Shown here: one piece after another, positions 35,227 through 47,802 of the stretch
Layout of the letters: each line of letters begins with the position of its first letter
Numbering within the stretch: the first letter of the stretch is position 1
Assembly: GCA_036872755.1 (NCBI GenBank)
Contig: JAVHNS010000009.1
Location: 372,001-436,000 of the forward strand
From: Orbilia blumenaviensis
Lineage: Eukaryota > Ascomycota > Orbiliomycetes > Orbiliales > Orbiliaceae
Length of the DNA stretch: 64,000 nucleotides
Direction of reading: 5' to 3'
The notes under the pieces: model-generated
Databases searched by the model: none
The model's input: only the letters and a program-made list of their open reading frames with translations
What the model was told of the DNA's origin: nothing
Program-made: the position numbers and the translations under genes

Positions 35227-36143
35227 CCGTTTCTGGAAGCTTCGGTAAAAACGTAATGTTGTGGAGTAGCTAGCTAGCTGCGCGCTTCGGAGATGAGGGT
35301 TCTTTCTTTTTTTTTGGCTGGAGGAGGTATAGAGTATGAGAGTACAAAGTATAAGTATGAGTCTAAGCCTGAGGGTGCGAGACGCTTTTAAATTGCTCTT
35401 CGATGACATGCGTCTGTGCCTGTGAGACTAAAATATGTATCCAACTATCGTATCACTACCTTAAATCAATTGTCTGGCCTGTTCTCTCTCTCTCTCTTTT
35501 TTATTTTTATATACTACTGCATAACCGGTCATCGGGCAGACATCCTTCCCCTGTTTGAACAGTTCCATACGACGCAACGGAATCGAATCCAGTACTGCTG
35601 CACCTGGTCCTACGGGTGGTACTAAGACTATCGTAGTAAAAACCAGACACAGCTGCTAGATCGAAGAGGGGGTTTGAGCAATTGTGGTAATGATCGATCG
35701 GACGGATTAATATATTATTCGGGATAATATATAATAATACTAAGGAATTTAAAAGGACAGGGTAGTTCCAAGTTCTCGGTGAGTCTGGATCCGGGTCTCT
35801 GTATTTTGACAGCTAGCTATTCGCAAAAGAGACATACATGCACATACCTCATACATCCCGGCGACTTAGCTAGCTACCTAAGCTACCTGGGTAGTTAGCC
35901 AGCCAGCCCTAGGTAGTAGGTACCTACGTAGATGTGGCGGCAATAATAATAATAATAATTACCTGGGTATGGATTATATGATATCATATCGACGAACCGT
36001 CATATTTTGGGCTACCTAAGTATCCTGCTTGCAACTTGCAACTTGTAACTTGCCTTCGGATTCGAATTCAGGTGGTTATGGATTTCAGGCAAAAAGTTTC
36101 TATTCCTATTTCCATCCCCTAGGTTTGATTCATGTCCATGTCT

Positions 36144-36296
36144 TGTTACGTTACGTTACGTTACGTTACCAGGAAAAACGAAACGTCTCAGCCCGTTCCC
36201 ATCCATATCACCACCAGACCCAAGCATCTAGCATCTACCTACCTACCTACTTAGCCTGCTGGTTCTGGTTTTGTTTCTCTTTCCGAATAAGAATAC

Positions 36297-36333
<37 letters not shown>
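36144..36333. repeat. GTTAC pentamer run and CTAT tetramer run
   Basis: GTTAC repeats about five times at 36144-36169. A CTAT run of about nine copies occupies 36297-36333, with a short CTAC run near 36240 between them. Confidence 0.9.
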
Positions 36334-37095
36334 AGGTAGATTAATCTAAATTGATAGAGATAATAGCCAGCATAAACACGCGTATCGTACGTTGAGACTA
36401 ATCAGGTATCAATATAAGCATCTAGAAAGAAAGAAAGATAGAAAGTTAGAAAGGTGGTTGATTTCATTGAGGTTCACCGTCGACGGCAACACGTTAACAC
36501 ATAACATCGACGCACAGCACAGCAGAGCACAGAACATACAGCACAGAACGCTGTACGTAAGGTTTCCAGTAAGGTGCCTGTTCTTCCCTTTCAGCTAACG
36601 TAACCATCATATTTATTATTGATTATTATTATTACAGGTCCTTCGGGGGGGTACTACCTACTTACTATCTTCTGCCTGGCAGCCTTCTCTCTCTCCCCTC
36701 CTCCCTCACTCCCTCTCTTTCTCTCTCTCTCTTTCCCACACTCACTCTTCTCCTACAACTATTCAGTTTAGGCGTCGAACTTCCTCCAACTCCCTCAGCT
36801 CCCCTCTTCCCCCCCACTTCCTTCCCTATAACAAAATACCCTGTTGGTGTCGTCGTATCGCCATCTCACTCAACCTTCGTTCTCCGGTCAAGTCCAGTCC
36901 GGTCCAGTCCAGTCCAGCCCAATCTAATACAATCCAGTGCCGGCCACTTTTCCACCCACCCCACCATCGGATCTATCTGACGGTCGATACTTGAGCCGCA
37001 GCTGCTTGTACAGTTTTCCTTCCAAGAAACACGAAGCCGAAGACCCCAGCTGGTCCTCCGAAACCCAACAAACCAATCGAAAATATCCCGCTACG

Positions 37096-39076
37096 ATGAG
37101 CGGTCTGCCGCCGCGCCAACCCTCCGGCAATCAGCGTCGAGAGTTGGTCTACTGTCACGAATGTCAAAACGAATGGTATAGAGACCAGCACGGCCTGGTC
37201 TGTCCGGGCTGTAGATCTGATTTCACTGAAATTGTACGACTTCTTTCTTCCTTATTCTCGATATCTTTTTTTTTCTTTTTCCTTTTCTTTTCTTTTTCTT
37301 TTTCTTTGTTAGGTCTCGTCGTTATTACGTTAGCAATATTATATACGCGATAAAAAGCTGACTGTGGGAACTAATTGATTAATTAATCAACTACAGGTTG
37401 AAGATGATGGATCGGATCTTAGGCAAGGACACCATATGTTCGATTCGGATGACGACGATGACGATGTCGAAATTCATCACCATCACCATCCCGGATACAA
37501 TCATCGAGATATAGGATACGGCCCGGCGCCTCACGGTACCGGATTCACATTACGTGTGGGCGGCAGTGCGGGTCCTCAGATCAGCTTTCGCACTCTACAG
37601 TCGCAGCTAGGGAGTAACTCGAGTTCCCCTGCTCCCCATCATCCATTCGGCGGCGGTCATGTAATTGGAGGAATCAGTCCGAATCCACGATCATCCGCCC
37701 CGAGCTCCCCGTTCGACCATCACCATGCCCAATTCCCAGGTTCGGCCGCTCGATCGATGCGACCGACCCCGCAATCCGACCATCCAAGCCAACAGCGAGA
37801 TGACAGTCAGCGACAACCCCAGGAGAGAAATGCATCATCCCCAGGGGCTACTCCAAACTTTGGAAATACGGGTCAACCGATCGCGGATATGTTCACCTCG
37901 ATAATACAGAATATTATCGGTGCGCCGCCGCGACAGGGGGATCCCCACGACCATCCGCGGGACCAATTTCACGTTCCTGGAGCCTTTCCCGGTGGTACTA
38001 GACCCCCCGCGGCTGGACAGAATAATCCCGGTCAAGGTTCGAGTCAAGCTGATGGGTTGGGTGCGCCTGGACATACGCCTGGAACCGTGCCGTCACCTGG
38101 AGCTTGGACGCATGGAGGGTCGCCGATGGGGATGCCGGAGAATCCGTTCTTTATGCATATGCCGAGAGGGAGAGGTGGGGTTACATATTATTCGTCGACA
38201 AGGACGTGGACAGGGCCGAATGGGGAGGTTAGAACGATCAGGACATCGTCGCCTATGCCGCCTCATGGTGGGCAGCCGGGAATGCCAGGCGAGCAGCCTC
38301 AGATGGATTTGGCTGAGTACGTATCATGGAATCTATGCAATGGGATGAAATAGGAGTTATAACTAACGGAGAGGGGGTGGGTTTGTATAGTATTCTTGTC
38401 AACATCATCGGAGCGAGCGCCCAAGGAAACGACGATAATAATAATAATGGATTCCCACCGCTACTCAGAGCATTCGGATTGGGTCATGGCCAAACAGGCG
38501 ATTATGTGTGGAACCAACAAGATATGGATAGGATATTATCTCAATTGATGGAACAGCACCAGGGAAATGCGCCACCGCCGGCTTCTAGGGACACCATCAA
38601 TAGTTTACCAAAGGTGAAAGTCACACAGGCGGAAGTGGACGATGGGACGGAATGTGTGGTCTGTCAGGATGAATATAAGGTTGATGAGGAGGTTGTGAAG
38701 CTTCCGTGTAAACATATTTATCATGGGGAGTGCGTAACGAGGTGGTTAGAGACTCATGATGTAAGTCATTTCTTTTCTTTACGGTACAATATCTTTGCAA
38801 ATTGGGGGGGCATGCTGATGATTTTTACAGGCGTGTCCGATATGCCGTACACCTATTACACCGGAAGATCAAAGACGACAGAGGACAGCGCCAGGAGCGC
38901 CTCCTGGTGGGCCTGGGCCTGGGCCCGGGTTTCCACCTCTACCTGGGCAGGGCGGAAACAATGGCCCCGGAGGAAGTGGCGGTGCTGCTGGTGGCAGTAA
39001 TATGCACACTACCTCTGGATCGGGCGGAAACAATGGAGCCCGGTGGTCATGGACTGCTAGCTTTGGTCGTGGTTGA
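37096..39076 (+). CDS. RING-H2 E3 ubiquitin ligase (RNF126/RNF115-like)
   Basis: Probable cytosolic or nuclear E3 ligase acting with an E2 in ubiquitin-dependent quality control. Predicted exons are 37096-37233, 37397-38316, 38391-38760 and 38831-39076, giving 557 residues. The N-terminus has a C2C2 zinc ribbon ('YCHECQNEWY...LVCPGCRSDF', residues 17-43), the arrangement of the RNF126/RNF115 group. A long Gly/Pro/His/Ser-rich middle follows. The RING-H2 domain is split by the last intron: 'CVVCQDEY', 'LPCKHIYHGEC', then 'CPICRTPI', with all eight ligands present. The C-terminus is a Gly/Pro-rich tail ending 'WTASFGRG'. The downstream ATG at 37096 was taken over one at 36937 in the same frame because it starts right before the conserved zinc ribbon; the upstream one would add 53 low-complexity residues. 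Confidence 0.88.
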
Positions 39077-40240
39077 AGCTACGATCACTAGGAAATAAAA
39101 AATAAAAAACCTCGAAAAAGAAGAAAAAGGGTATATATACACCAGAGGAGAATAAGAAGATGGGAGGCAGGAGCACTTTACGGTGGACGGTCCGGCGGAG
39201 GGGGCGCTTTCCTGGAGACAGCTAGAAATATGCTCCATTCCAGAGAAAGATGTACTTTTCCACAGCTAGTACCTGGCTTGTACCTTTTTTTTTTTGTTCG
39301 TCTTCTGCTTTTTGTTCCCTGCTATTCTTCTTCTCTCTTCTAATTAACCTTCTCCGCCCTAGCTCCCTTATCTCTATTTTATTCTTTTTTCCCTCTTCTC
39401 CCTTTCCGCGGTCTCTTTTTCTTATTATTCAACGGATGTAATGTAATGTAATGGCTCTTATTTCTTGCCGTGCGTCTCCTGCTACGCTAACATATCTTAA
39501 CATCCCTCTGCTTAAGCTCCTTTACTCCTCTCCCTCCTTTTTTGTTTATTTTTACGATAGCGCTAGGTATTACAATGGGAAGAACTTGACCTTTTTTTGA
39601 AGTGTTCAGTTGATTGATAAAATTGTTGGTCACACTGTTTTAAGATTCGGTGGGATATTATGGGATTGGTTATATATATGTATGGGGGGATTTTTGTAAT
39701 GCATTGGGTCTTATCATTGGTCAATTTATCACATGCATGTATCGTAAAGTATCTATCTCGCAGTGGCTAAAATATAACTGGTCAATTATTAAGTAAGTGA
39801 TTGTGATAGCTTAGCTGATAATACTACTACTAATAATAATAGCTGGCTAACGCTTAGAAACGGCCGCCGGTTAAGTTGAAGTTCGAGAGAGGTTTGAGTC
39901 AGAAGGTGAAAGACCCTGTTTCGTGTTGACGGCGCTATCTGCAGCCTTATCTTCTTCGTTTATTATATCTTGCCCCACCATCGATATATATATCTCCCTT
40001 AGCTCCTCTTCCTCTTTCTTCTTCGAATCCTCTTCACCGTCGCACGCCACATCACGAATAACGAAACGAACCTCCCTTCTTCTTCTTCTTCTGCTTTACT
40101 GCAAGGAGTCATCGAAAAAAAAACTACCAAACTACGATTTTAACAAATCCACAAGAAATTCCAGTTCAAAATTTTTTTAAAATCCAAAATTCGACTGTTG
40201 TTAGCCTAGCTACCTAGCTTTTGACAGGTCTCTCCAAACC
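39077..40240. other. Intergenic region upstream of glutaminyl-tRNA synthetase
   Basis: T-rich 3' UTR-like DNA, an ATGTA pentamer run (39435-39454), AT-rich DNA, then the GLN4 promoter with a TGAGTCA element (39895-39901) and a CT-rich leader. No gene is seen. Confidence 0.6.
39895..39901. promoter_or_regulatory. Gcn4/CPC1-type element TGAGTCA
   Basis: Exact match to the bZIP site TGASTCA, 340 bp upstream of the GLN4 start codon. Aminoacyl-tRNA synthetase genes are known targets of general (cross-pathway) amino-acid control in fungi, so the position makes biological sense. A 7-bp match can occur by chance. Confidence 0.5.
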
Positions 40241-42899
40241 ATGGCAGACGACACCGAAGCGATCACAGCCCGCCTCTCCACCCTCGGTTTCGCCGACAAA
40301 ACCATCAAAGACGCCCTCAAGAACCAAAAACACCTAACCTCCTTACTCTCAGTCATCGACGAGGCCTCCTCATCATCAGGTAAAGATGCACCTGCCGAAC
40401 TACCCCGCGACCAACTCACCCACCTCAACGCCCTCGCCGTGGCGAGCAAGGACACCCCGCTCCCGCACCGCTCCTACATAATCTCCGCTATAACAGACAA
40501 CCGTCTTAAATCATCGATTCAAGTTGAATCCGCCATAAAATACGTCAAAGAACACCCTTCGGACTCGGAAATAAACGTCGAGGAGTTTAATAAAGCATCA
40601 GGAGTTGGTGTTGAATTTACAAAGGATGAGGTGGTGGAGAGAGTTAAGGAGTATATCCTGGAGAGGAAGGAGGAGGTTGAAGAGCAGAGGTATAAATTGT
40701 TGGGGAGTACCATTGCGAATATCAAGGCGGGGACGGAGTTGAAGTGGGCGAATGCTTTGGAGGTTAAGCAGGCTGTTGATGCGGAGTTTTTGAGTCTTTT
40801 GGGGCCGAAGGATGAGAGGGATGTTGTTAAGAAGGTATGTATTTTTTTCCTTTTTTTTTATCATTTTTCATATGTTAAAAATAAATACGTATGGTATGAT
40901 ATGAGGATGCTAATTCTGGTTCGATAATATAGGGTAAGGGCGATGCAAAGCCTGCGAAGGAGAAGGTCGACAAGAAGAAACAAGCAACCGACACCCCCGC
41001 CGAACCCGATCCGCTGAACTCAACCAGCATGTTCGAAGAAGGCTTCCTCGGTGCCCTCCACAAGCCCGGTGGGAACCCACAGATCAAACCCTCCCTCCGC
41101 GACGAGCATCTCAAAGCCACTGGTGGGAAAGTATTCACTCGATTCCCACCCGAACCAAACGGGTACCTGCACATCGGACACAGCAAGGCCATTGCCGTCA
41201 ATTTTGGGTATGCGAGGTATAATGGTGGATCTTGTTATCTAAGATACGACGATACGAATCCCGAGGCTGAGGAGGAGAAGTATTTTACTTCTATCAGGGA
41301 GATTGTGGAGTGGTTGGGGTTTAAGCCGTATAAGATTACTTATTCGAGTGATCATTTTCAGAGGCTTTATGATTTGGCTGAGGATTTGATTAAGCGGGAT
41401 AAGGGATATGTTTGCCATTGCACCGGTGGGTTCATTGTCTAAAATATATTTGGGGGAAATTTACTCTGACGTAAGGGAATTTTTTTTTAATATAGCTGAG
41501 GAGATTCACAAACAGAGAGGCGGGAAAGAGGGAGAAGCTGGCGAGCGATATGAGTGCGTGCACAGGAACAGGCCAACCGAAGAGTCTCTCGCCGAATTCA
41601 GAAATATGAGGGACGGGAAGTACAAGCCGAAGGAGGCTTTACTGCGAATGAAGCAGGATATGAAGAGCGGGAATCCTCAAATGTGGGATCTGACGGCGTA
41701 TCGAGTTTTGGACGCTGAGCATCACCGGACTGGGGCGGACTGGAAGATCTATCCGACATACGACTTCACGCACTGTCTTTGCGATAGTTTTGAGAATATT
41801 ACGTAAGTCTGCTTCTTTGCTTATTTATTTATTTATTTATTTTCTAACTGGGAATAGGCATTCGCTGTGTACAACGGAGTTTATCACGGCCAGGGAGTCT
41901 TATGACTGGTTGTGCGATGCTTTGGAGCTTTACAAGCCACGCCAGAGCGAATACGGACGACTGAACTTGACGGGAACGATCATGTCCAAGCGTAAGATCG
42001 CAAAATTAGTTAACGAGGGGCACGTACGCGGATGGGATGATCCGAGACTTTACACGCTCGTCGCGATCCGAAGACGGGGTGTTCCGCCCGGCGCTATCCT
42101 GTCCTTCGTGAACGAATTGGGAGTCACGACGGCTACAACATACATCATGACGACAAGATTTGAGCAGTCCGTTCGGAGGTATCTGGAACAGACCGTTCCT
42201 CGCTTGTCGTTGATTTTGGATCCTGTCCTTGTTGTGCTGGAGAACCTTCCGGATGATCATTATGAGGAGATTTCGGTGCCGTTCAAGCCGAATGATCCGA
42301 GTATGGGAGAGCATAAGGTTGCTTTTACGAATAAGTTTTACATCGACAGGAGCGATTTTAGAGAGGTTGATTCGAAGGATTATTTCCGTATGGCGCCCGG
42401 GAAGAGCGTGGGACTGCTGAAGGTTCCGCATACGGTTAAGGTCACCGGGTTTGTGAAGGATGAGGAGACAGGGAAGGTGAAGGAGATCAGAGCGAAGTAT
42501 GAAAATGATACTGAGTTCAAGAAGCCGAAGACTTATCTCCAGTGGATCGGACACGCCCCTGAAAAGGGATCACCGGTGAAAGTTGAGGCGAGACTGTTCA
42601 ATCAGCTGTTCTTGAGCGAGAATCCGGAGAGTAATCCGAAGGGGTTCCTGGCGGATATCAACCCTAACAGTGAGGAGATATATGGAGATGCGATTATTGA
42701 TACTGGGTTTCATGAAGTGAGGAGGAGGGCACCGTGGCCTGCGGCTGAGGGGGAGAGGAATGGAGAAGAGGTTGGGCTGGAGACCGTTAGGTTTCAGGGG
42801 TTGAGGGTTGGGTATTTTGCTATGGATAAGGAGTCGACGGAGGGGAAGATCGTGCTGAATAGGATTGTGACGTTGAAGGAGGATGGGGGGAAGAATTAA
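40241..42899 (+). CDS. GLN4: Glutaminyl-tRNA synthetase, cytosolic
   Basis: Charges tRNA-Gln with glutamine. Exons 40241-40834, 40933-41425, 41496-41802 and 41858-42899 give 811 residues, matching the eukaryotic size. The N-terminal ~200 residues form the appended GlnRS-specific tRNA-binding domain ('[18 protein letters not shown]'), followed by a Lys-rich linker. The class I catalytic core has '[16 protein letters not shown]' with the HIGH motif (about 278) and '[10 protein letters not shown]' as the KMSKS equivalent (about 507). The anticodon-binding beta-barrels follow, with 'YLQWIGHAP' and '[10 protein letters not shown]'. Intron 1 falls exactly between the N-terminal domain and the linker. 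A TGAGTCA element upstream suggests amino-acid-starvation control. Confidence 0.96.
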
Positions 42900-43782
42900 C
42901 TTACTCTTCTTCCTCTTTCCCCTTTCCTAGTTCCTCTCCCTCTTCCTCTAACTCCCTTTTGATATATGTATTCTCCTAAGTGGGGAGGGGGAGGAGGTAT
43001 TTGATACTACTACTGGTGCTATGATGCCAGCCTAGCTAGTCTTGTCTATGATGCATGGGGAATGGGAGTGGGGGGTGTAGTTATAGGTTAATAGAATCGT
43101 TGATTTCATATAATTTCTACGATGTGATAATTATATTATGATTGTGTGTTGAATCTGTTGGAGAGACACATCCGAGGTTAGTTTGGGGGACCAGCTAGCT
43201 AGCTAGCCAGGACAAGCTTCGCAGCTGCAGGATGATGTCTAGCTTGCATGGGATGAGGCTATATTAATGCCATGGGACCAATTGCAAAAGCAAGCTAAAC
43301 AAGCTGCTGCTTGGTTTAAGCTCAACAGCTTTAAGTTTTCCGAGGCTCGTGACTATCCCCTGATCCCTTGTGCTTCTGTTGGGGGGGCCGGCCGGTGTGG
43401 TCGTCCCTTTTTTTTTATTCCCTTCTTCGGTTTGTTACTTAAGTTTACCTAACTACCCCGTATTTCTTATTCTGGCTTACCGTCGAATCATAACTTAGCT
43501 ATTCGCAAACCAACCCTGGCTTGTAGTCCTCAACCATTTCGATATTCCCTCCCTCCCTCGACTATATCTACAGTACCGTCTACGGCACTTTTGATCTTTT
43601 TTTTATTTTTTTAAAATTCAATCGCACACAACGACGACAACAACAACAACAGCAATGATCCACTAGATGTCTTTTCCTGCGATAGACCCGCCTTCCCTCA
43701 GCCTTTTCCCTTTGCGCCTACTACAACGGGCAAAATAAAGCGCCTTAAAAGGGGGAGGGAGGTAGAAGAAAAGAATAAGAAA
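42900..43782. other. Intergenic region GLN4 to DUF1295 gene
   Basis: Holds T/C-rich 3' UTR-like DNA, a G-rich stretch, an AGCTAGCT run (about 43192-43207) and an AAC-rich leader. A 61-codon frame near 43267 is not convincing. No gene is seen. Confidence 0.6.
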
Positions 43783-45148
43783 ATGGTACCGATGATGGAC
43801 TTCCAAACCACACCAGCACCCTCACCATTCACCCGCCGTCTCCCACACCCACCGCTACCAACCTCCACAACCACAAACACCCTTGGAATCCTCAGCTCCC
43901 ACATCTTCCCCTCCCTAACCTTGCACACCACCTTATCACTGGCAGCATACTCGGCCGGAAGATTTACGAACCGTCTTGATGCGAAGGATTTATTATGGCC
44001 GTCCGCGTTCGTGGGGAACGTGTGGTACCACGGTGTGGTGTGGCCGTACATGGCTGGTAGAGGGAGAGGGGTGTGGGAGTTCATAAGGGAGATGGGGTAT
44101 GGGAATAAGTTTATTTTGGCGGGGGTTACGGTTTGGGGGTGTAGATTGTTTTGGAAGGTTTTTTGGAGGGTTAAGGGGAGGGAGAGGGATGATGGGAGGT
44201 ATGAGCGGTATCGGGAGGTTGTTAGGGTTAAGAAGGCGAAGAAGAAGAAGATGATGCAAAGTGGTGATGATGTTGAGAAAACTGGTGAAGTGGTGGTGGT
44301 GGATGAAGGGGAGGTGGAGAGGGAGATGTGGAATAAAGCCTTTCTTGGGATTTTCTTACCGGAGGCTGTCGTGCAGAGTTTTGTCAGTCTTGGGTGGTGT
44401 GGGGTTGGGTATTCGAAGCCGGTTGCTATGTTGCAGCAGCATTATTCGCAGCAGCATAATTATAATCATGGATTGGTGGAGGTTATTCTGCATCATGGAG
44501 ATCCTCCTCCTGTCAGGAGTGGAGGGGAGGCGTGGAGGGGGTGGGTTCATGGGATTGCGGTTGGGCTTTTCGCTGCCGGGCTGGCGTTGGAGGTTTTGGC
44601 GGATTCGCAGCTGGGGAAGGGGAAGAGGGATGATAAGGATGGGGTTGTTAGGAAGGGGGTTTGGAGTATTGTGAGGCATCCTAAGTGAGTATTTATCCCA
44701 TGTATACCTTTCATCCCACTAGTACTCTTATTGTAGTATTATATATTGGGAGCATGCTAATGGGTGCGTTTTCGTATAATATAGCTATCTAGGCGACTTC
44801 CTAGTCCACCTCTCATTCCCACTAATGGCCCTCGCGGACGGAGTCTTCAACCCAATCATGTTCGTCGGTCCCATCGCGAACTATATCTTCCTACGCTTCA
44901 TAGGCGGCGACAAGGAAAACGAAAGATACCAGATGGAAAAATATGAGAAAGAGAATGCAAGGAAGTATGGGGAATATAAAGAGTGGAAGGCGGAGAAGAA
45001 TAGTTTTTGGCCCGGGGTTAGGGAAGTCGGAAATGTGTGGACTTGGGTGGTTGTGGCTGTTGGAGGGGTCGCTGCGGTGGGGGAGTATGTTATCCGGACG
45101 GGGTTGTTTGCGGGAGGGGCGTCTGAGGAGTTGGGTATGATCATCTGA
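43783..45148 (+). CDS. DUF1295 membrane protein (steroid 5-alpha-reductase-like family)
   Basis: Predicted exons 43783-44684 and 44785-45148 give 421 residues. Several hydrophobic segments mark an integral membrane protein. The C-terminal half has the DUF1295 hallmark: 'LALEVLADSQLGKGKRDD', then 'GVWSIVRHPNYLGDFL', completed across the intron, then 'ENERYQMEKYEKENARKYGEYKE'. Members share a fold with steroid 5-alpha-reductases and isoprenylcysteine methyltransferases, and the RHPNY motif probably binds a nucleotide cofactor. Substrates of fungal members are mostly unknown. A charged Lys/Glu insert near 150-185 and a His/Gln-rich loop near 235 are unusual expansions. The start is the first Met of the frame; a second Met lies three codons later. 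Confidence 0.85.
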
Positions 45149-46522
45149 TATCTATATCATAAGATATGGTATGGCATGGTAGAATAGGGATATCGATATT
45201 GTTATGGAAAGTTTAGGAGCTGGGGGGAATTTATAGAGCGGGACGGTCATGGACGGATGGACGGGGTTTCGTTTCGTTGTATTTTTGTTACATTGATATA
45301 TTGTTCTCATATTAGTGGTATACTCCTTGCATGCTGTATTTTTTTTTAATGTTTTATATAATATATATAGCTATAGATGGGACAAATGGAGTTTCGCTGT
45401 TCACCTTCCAACTACTGATTACCTATCCAATATGCAAGAAATACCTATCTAGGTACTTTTTATACTTACTAAATAGGTACCTGGGGGAGTAATAGTGAAT
45501 TCGGGAGTAATATCGCGAATGGCGGTCAGTTCATTCGGAGAATTTGGGCCCTCTCACTCGGGGAATTGATAAGATGGATAATCCCGGATTACTCGAGACC
45601 TCTCCTCTCAATCTCGAGCCGAGTCGAGTCCAGACAGTACAGGCAACTTATACACACGGAATATCAAATAAAGCTGTGTACATAACGTCTTTCGGGCTTG
45701 ATCTAATGCTCCACTAGACTCGAATAGTAGCAATGGTTTAATATAGTATTTCTTTCTAACACTTGCGACGCCAACATTTTGTATTCTCTCCTAGATTTTC
45801 TTTGTTCGCGCGCGTCGTTCGATGTTGGAAATTTGTAAACGGCCGGCGGTGATATTAACTGCCTCGCCTCTCTTCCCAGCCACCCGGATTAAAAGAGGCG
45901 CGCCCCACTGGTGACTGGCACACACACTCACACTCTCTGTCTCTCTTGGTGCTGCGCTGGCTAGTCCCATGCCATGCCACCAGCCCAAAACCCCCATGTC
46001 CCAGCCTGGCCTGTCCGAATAAACAATACTTGAAATGGTGTTTGTTCGTTCCAGAGTGTCCGTTCGAGGAGTTGATTTTTGGTTTGGCGCTTGTTATAAA
46101 AGGGCCGGCCGCCCGGCAACCTGCCTGTTGAGTTGCGCCCCCCGACCAACCCTCATCTTTGTTTGTTTTGTTTACATTTTTTTGGTGTACTTTCCTGCTT
46201 TCTCCCTCTCTGTCTCCGCACCCCGTCGCTCGTGTACCGCCCTTCCCCACGACAACAATCGATACAATCCCACCAAAGCAACGTAAAAGCTTAACCACCC
46301 CGGTAACTGAGTGCATCATCCACCTGCCCAAGGAACCTCTGTGATATCACACACAGCCTCGCGACCTTCTTCCTAAACCTCCTCCTAACCCCCCCTCCCT
46401 CCCTCTCCACTAAAAACATTGTACTCTGCTCCACTCCACCTCATCGCATCACCACCACCACCACCACAATCTACTACCACCATCCATCGTCATCGACATC
46501 CCCTTCTACCCAGTCGCACAAG
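45149..46522. other. Intergenic region upstream of the SAP-like gene
   Basis: Contains AT-rich DNA, ACCTA/TAGGT motifs around 45440-45490, then a C/T-rich leader before the next gene. Overlapping minus-strand frames (45855-46331) fall in this leader and have no family-like content. No gene is seen. Confidence 0.55.
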
Positions 46523-47802
46523 ATGTCGAACTACTTTGGAAAAATGAATAAGTCGCAGCTGGCCGACTACGCTCGTCCGCTCGGCATCAGTACTACCTTG
46601 AAAAAGCAAGACCTAGTCGAACAAATTGAGGCTGCCGCCGCCAGAGACCGCCCTTCCCTCGAGAACGACCCTTTGTTCCAAGATTACTTCGAGACTTTGA
46701 ATGATAGTCCTAAATCCCTGGTCAGAGCTGTTACTCCCAGGTCGACGACCAGAAGGCGAAGTCGCTATTCTAAGGCTCCTGAGTATGTTTCCCTTCCATC
46801 ACTTCTTTCCTATATCTATTGTATTTATAGGTATATGTACAATCCTAGATACTTCGTATGTTAACATGTATTTGTGTGTCTGTCTAATCTAGGGATGAAG
46901 ATGATACCCGCGAATTGTCCTCCGAGCCACCAACCGACCTCGTCACCCCAGCCAAGAAACCAGCCAAAGCCTCTACCAGAAGCACACGCAAATCCACTGC
47001 CCTACGCAGCGACGCCCCGACAGCAGTCATCTCCCCACCCTCCATCACTACTCCAGTTATCCATGAAGCCCCAGATGTCATCCCAGAGCCAAACCACCCA
47101 CTCTCACCAGGCGAAGTCGCTCGATCTGTCGCTGTCGAGAGCTTCACTCTCGATAAGATCAGCGAAGGTGTCGCTTCTTGGTTCACCAATGCTGCCGAGA
47201 CGACCGGGTTTTGGGAACATATCGACTATACTCGCGAGACTTTGTCGGATCCTAGAGCCATCCATTTCATCATCGCCACCTACGAACTTGCTTGGTTGTG
47301 CCACGATTTGACTCCTTGGTCTATAGTTACTGTAAGTTATTTTATAACTAACTACCCCGGTGTACTCGAATTGGCAGCTAACATGTGATCCAAAACGAAC
47401 AAGGTCCCCGTCCCAGCTACCAAAGTCCCATACGTCGACTACGACACCGGCCCAACCACCGTCAAAGTTCCCGATCTCTTCATCCTTCTCAGCTGGACTC
47501 ACTTCTGGGCTCCGATCTTCTACTGGTTCACACTTGGCATCTCCTTCCCACTCCTTACCAGCTACTTCGTAAACATCCGCAAGCGCTCGACTTATGACCC
47601 CCTCACTTTCAGCATCTCGAAGGCTTTGATCGCGTACCTTGTCTACACTAAGCAGATTATTAAGCCAGAATTGCCAAGGGTTTTTGGAAGTGATATGCCG
47701 AGTCTGATCAATGCCATCATAGGAGATGAAGCGCCATTGATTGGAGCTGGTATTGGAGGTCTGTTAACGCTTTGGGAGGCACTTTTGACGAGGAGTTCGT
47801 GA
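46523..47802 (+). CDS. SAP/HeH-like domain protein with C-terminal membrane helices
   Basis: Predicted exons 46523-46782, 46893-47331 and 47404-47802 give 365 residues. The N-terminal ~40 residues ('MNKSQLADYARPLGIS', then 'KKQDLVEQIEAA') look like a SAP or helix-extension-helix DNA-binding motif. A Ser/Thr/Pro/Lys-rich linker follows with Arg/Lys patches that could serve nuclear targeting. The C-terminal half has hydrophobic helices: 'LFILLSWTHFWAPIFYWF' with 'TLGISFPLLTSYFV', and 'APLIGAGIGGLLTLWEALL'. A SAP-type domain joined to membrane helices is the layout of inner nuclear membrane proteins of the Heh/Lem2/Man1 group, though the membrane part is not recognisably theirs. An inner-nuclear-envelope role is an inference. 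The third exon is joined at AAG/GTC, after a CTAAC branch site. Confidence 0.8.

Larger units (their letters stand above)
34246..37095. other. 2.8-kb intergenic region rich in simple repeats
   Basis: Begins with the FIS1 3' region and ends with the CT-rich leader of the RING gene. In between are an A homopolymer of about 32 (35193-35224), AGCTAGCT and CCTAGGTA-type motifs (35100-35130, 35860-35930), AATAAT units (near 35942), GTTAC pentamers (36144-36169), CTAT tetramers (36297-36333), an ACGCGT near 36379 and CCAGT pentamers (36892-36920). No gene is supported. Confidence 0.55.

Noticed and set aside
36297..36333. CRISPR-like or telomere-like repeat
   Set aside because: Simple CTAT microsatellite with no spacers and no telomere unit; the genome is eukaryotic.
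45855..46331. 158-codon minus-strand frame upstream of the SAP-like gene
   Set aside because: It lies in the CT-rich leader of a plus-strand gene and has no recognisable features.
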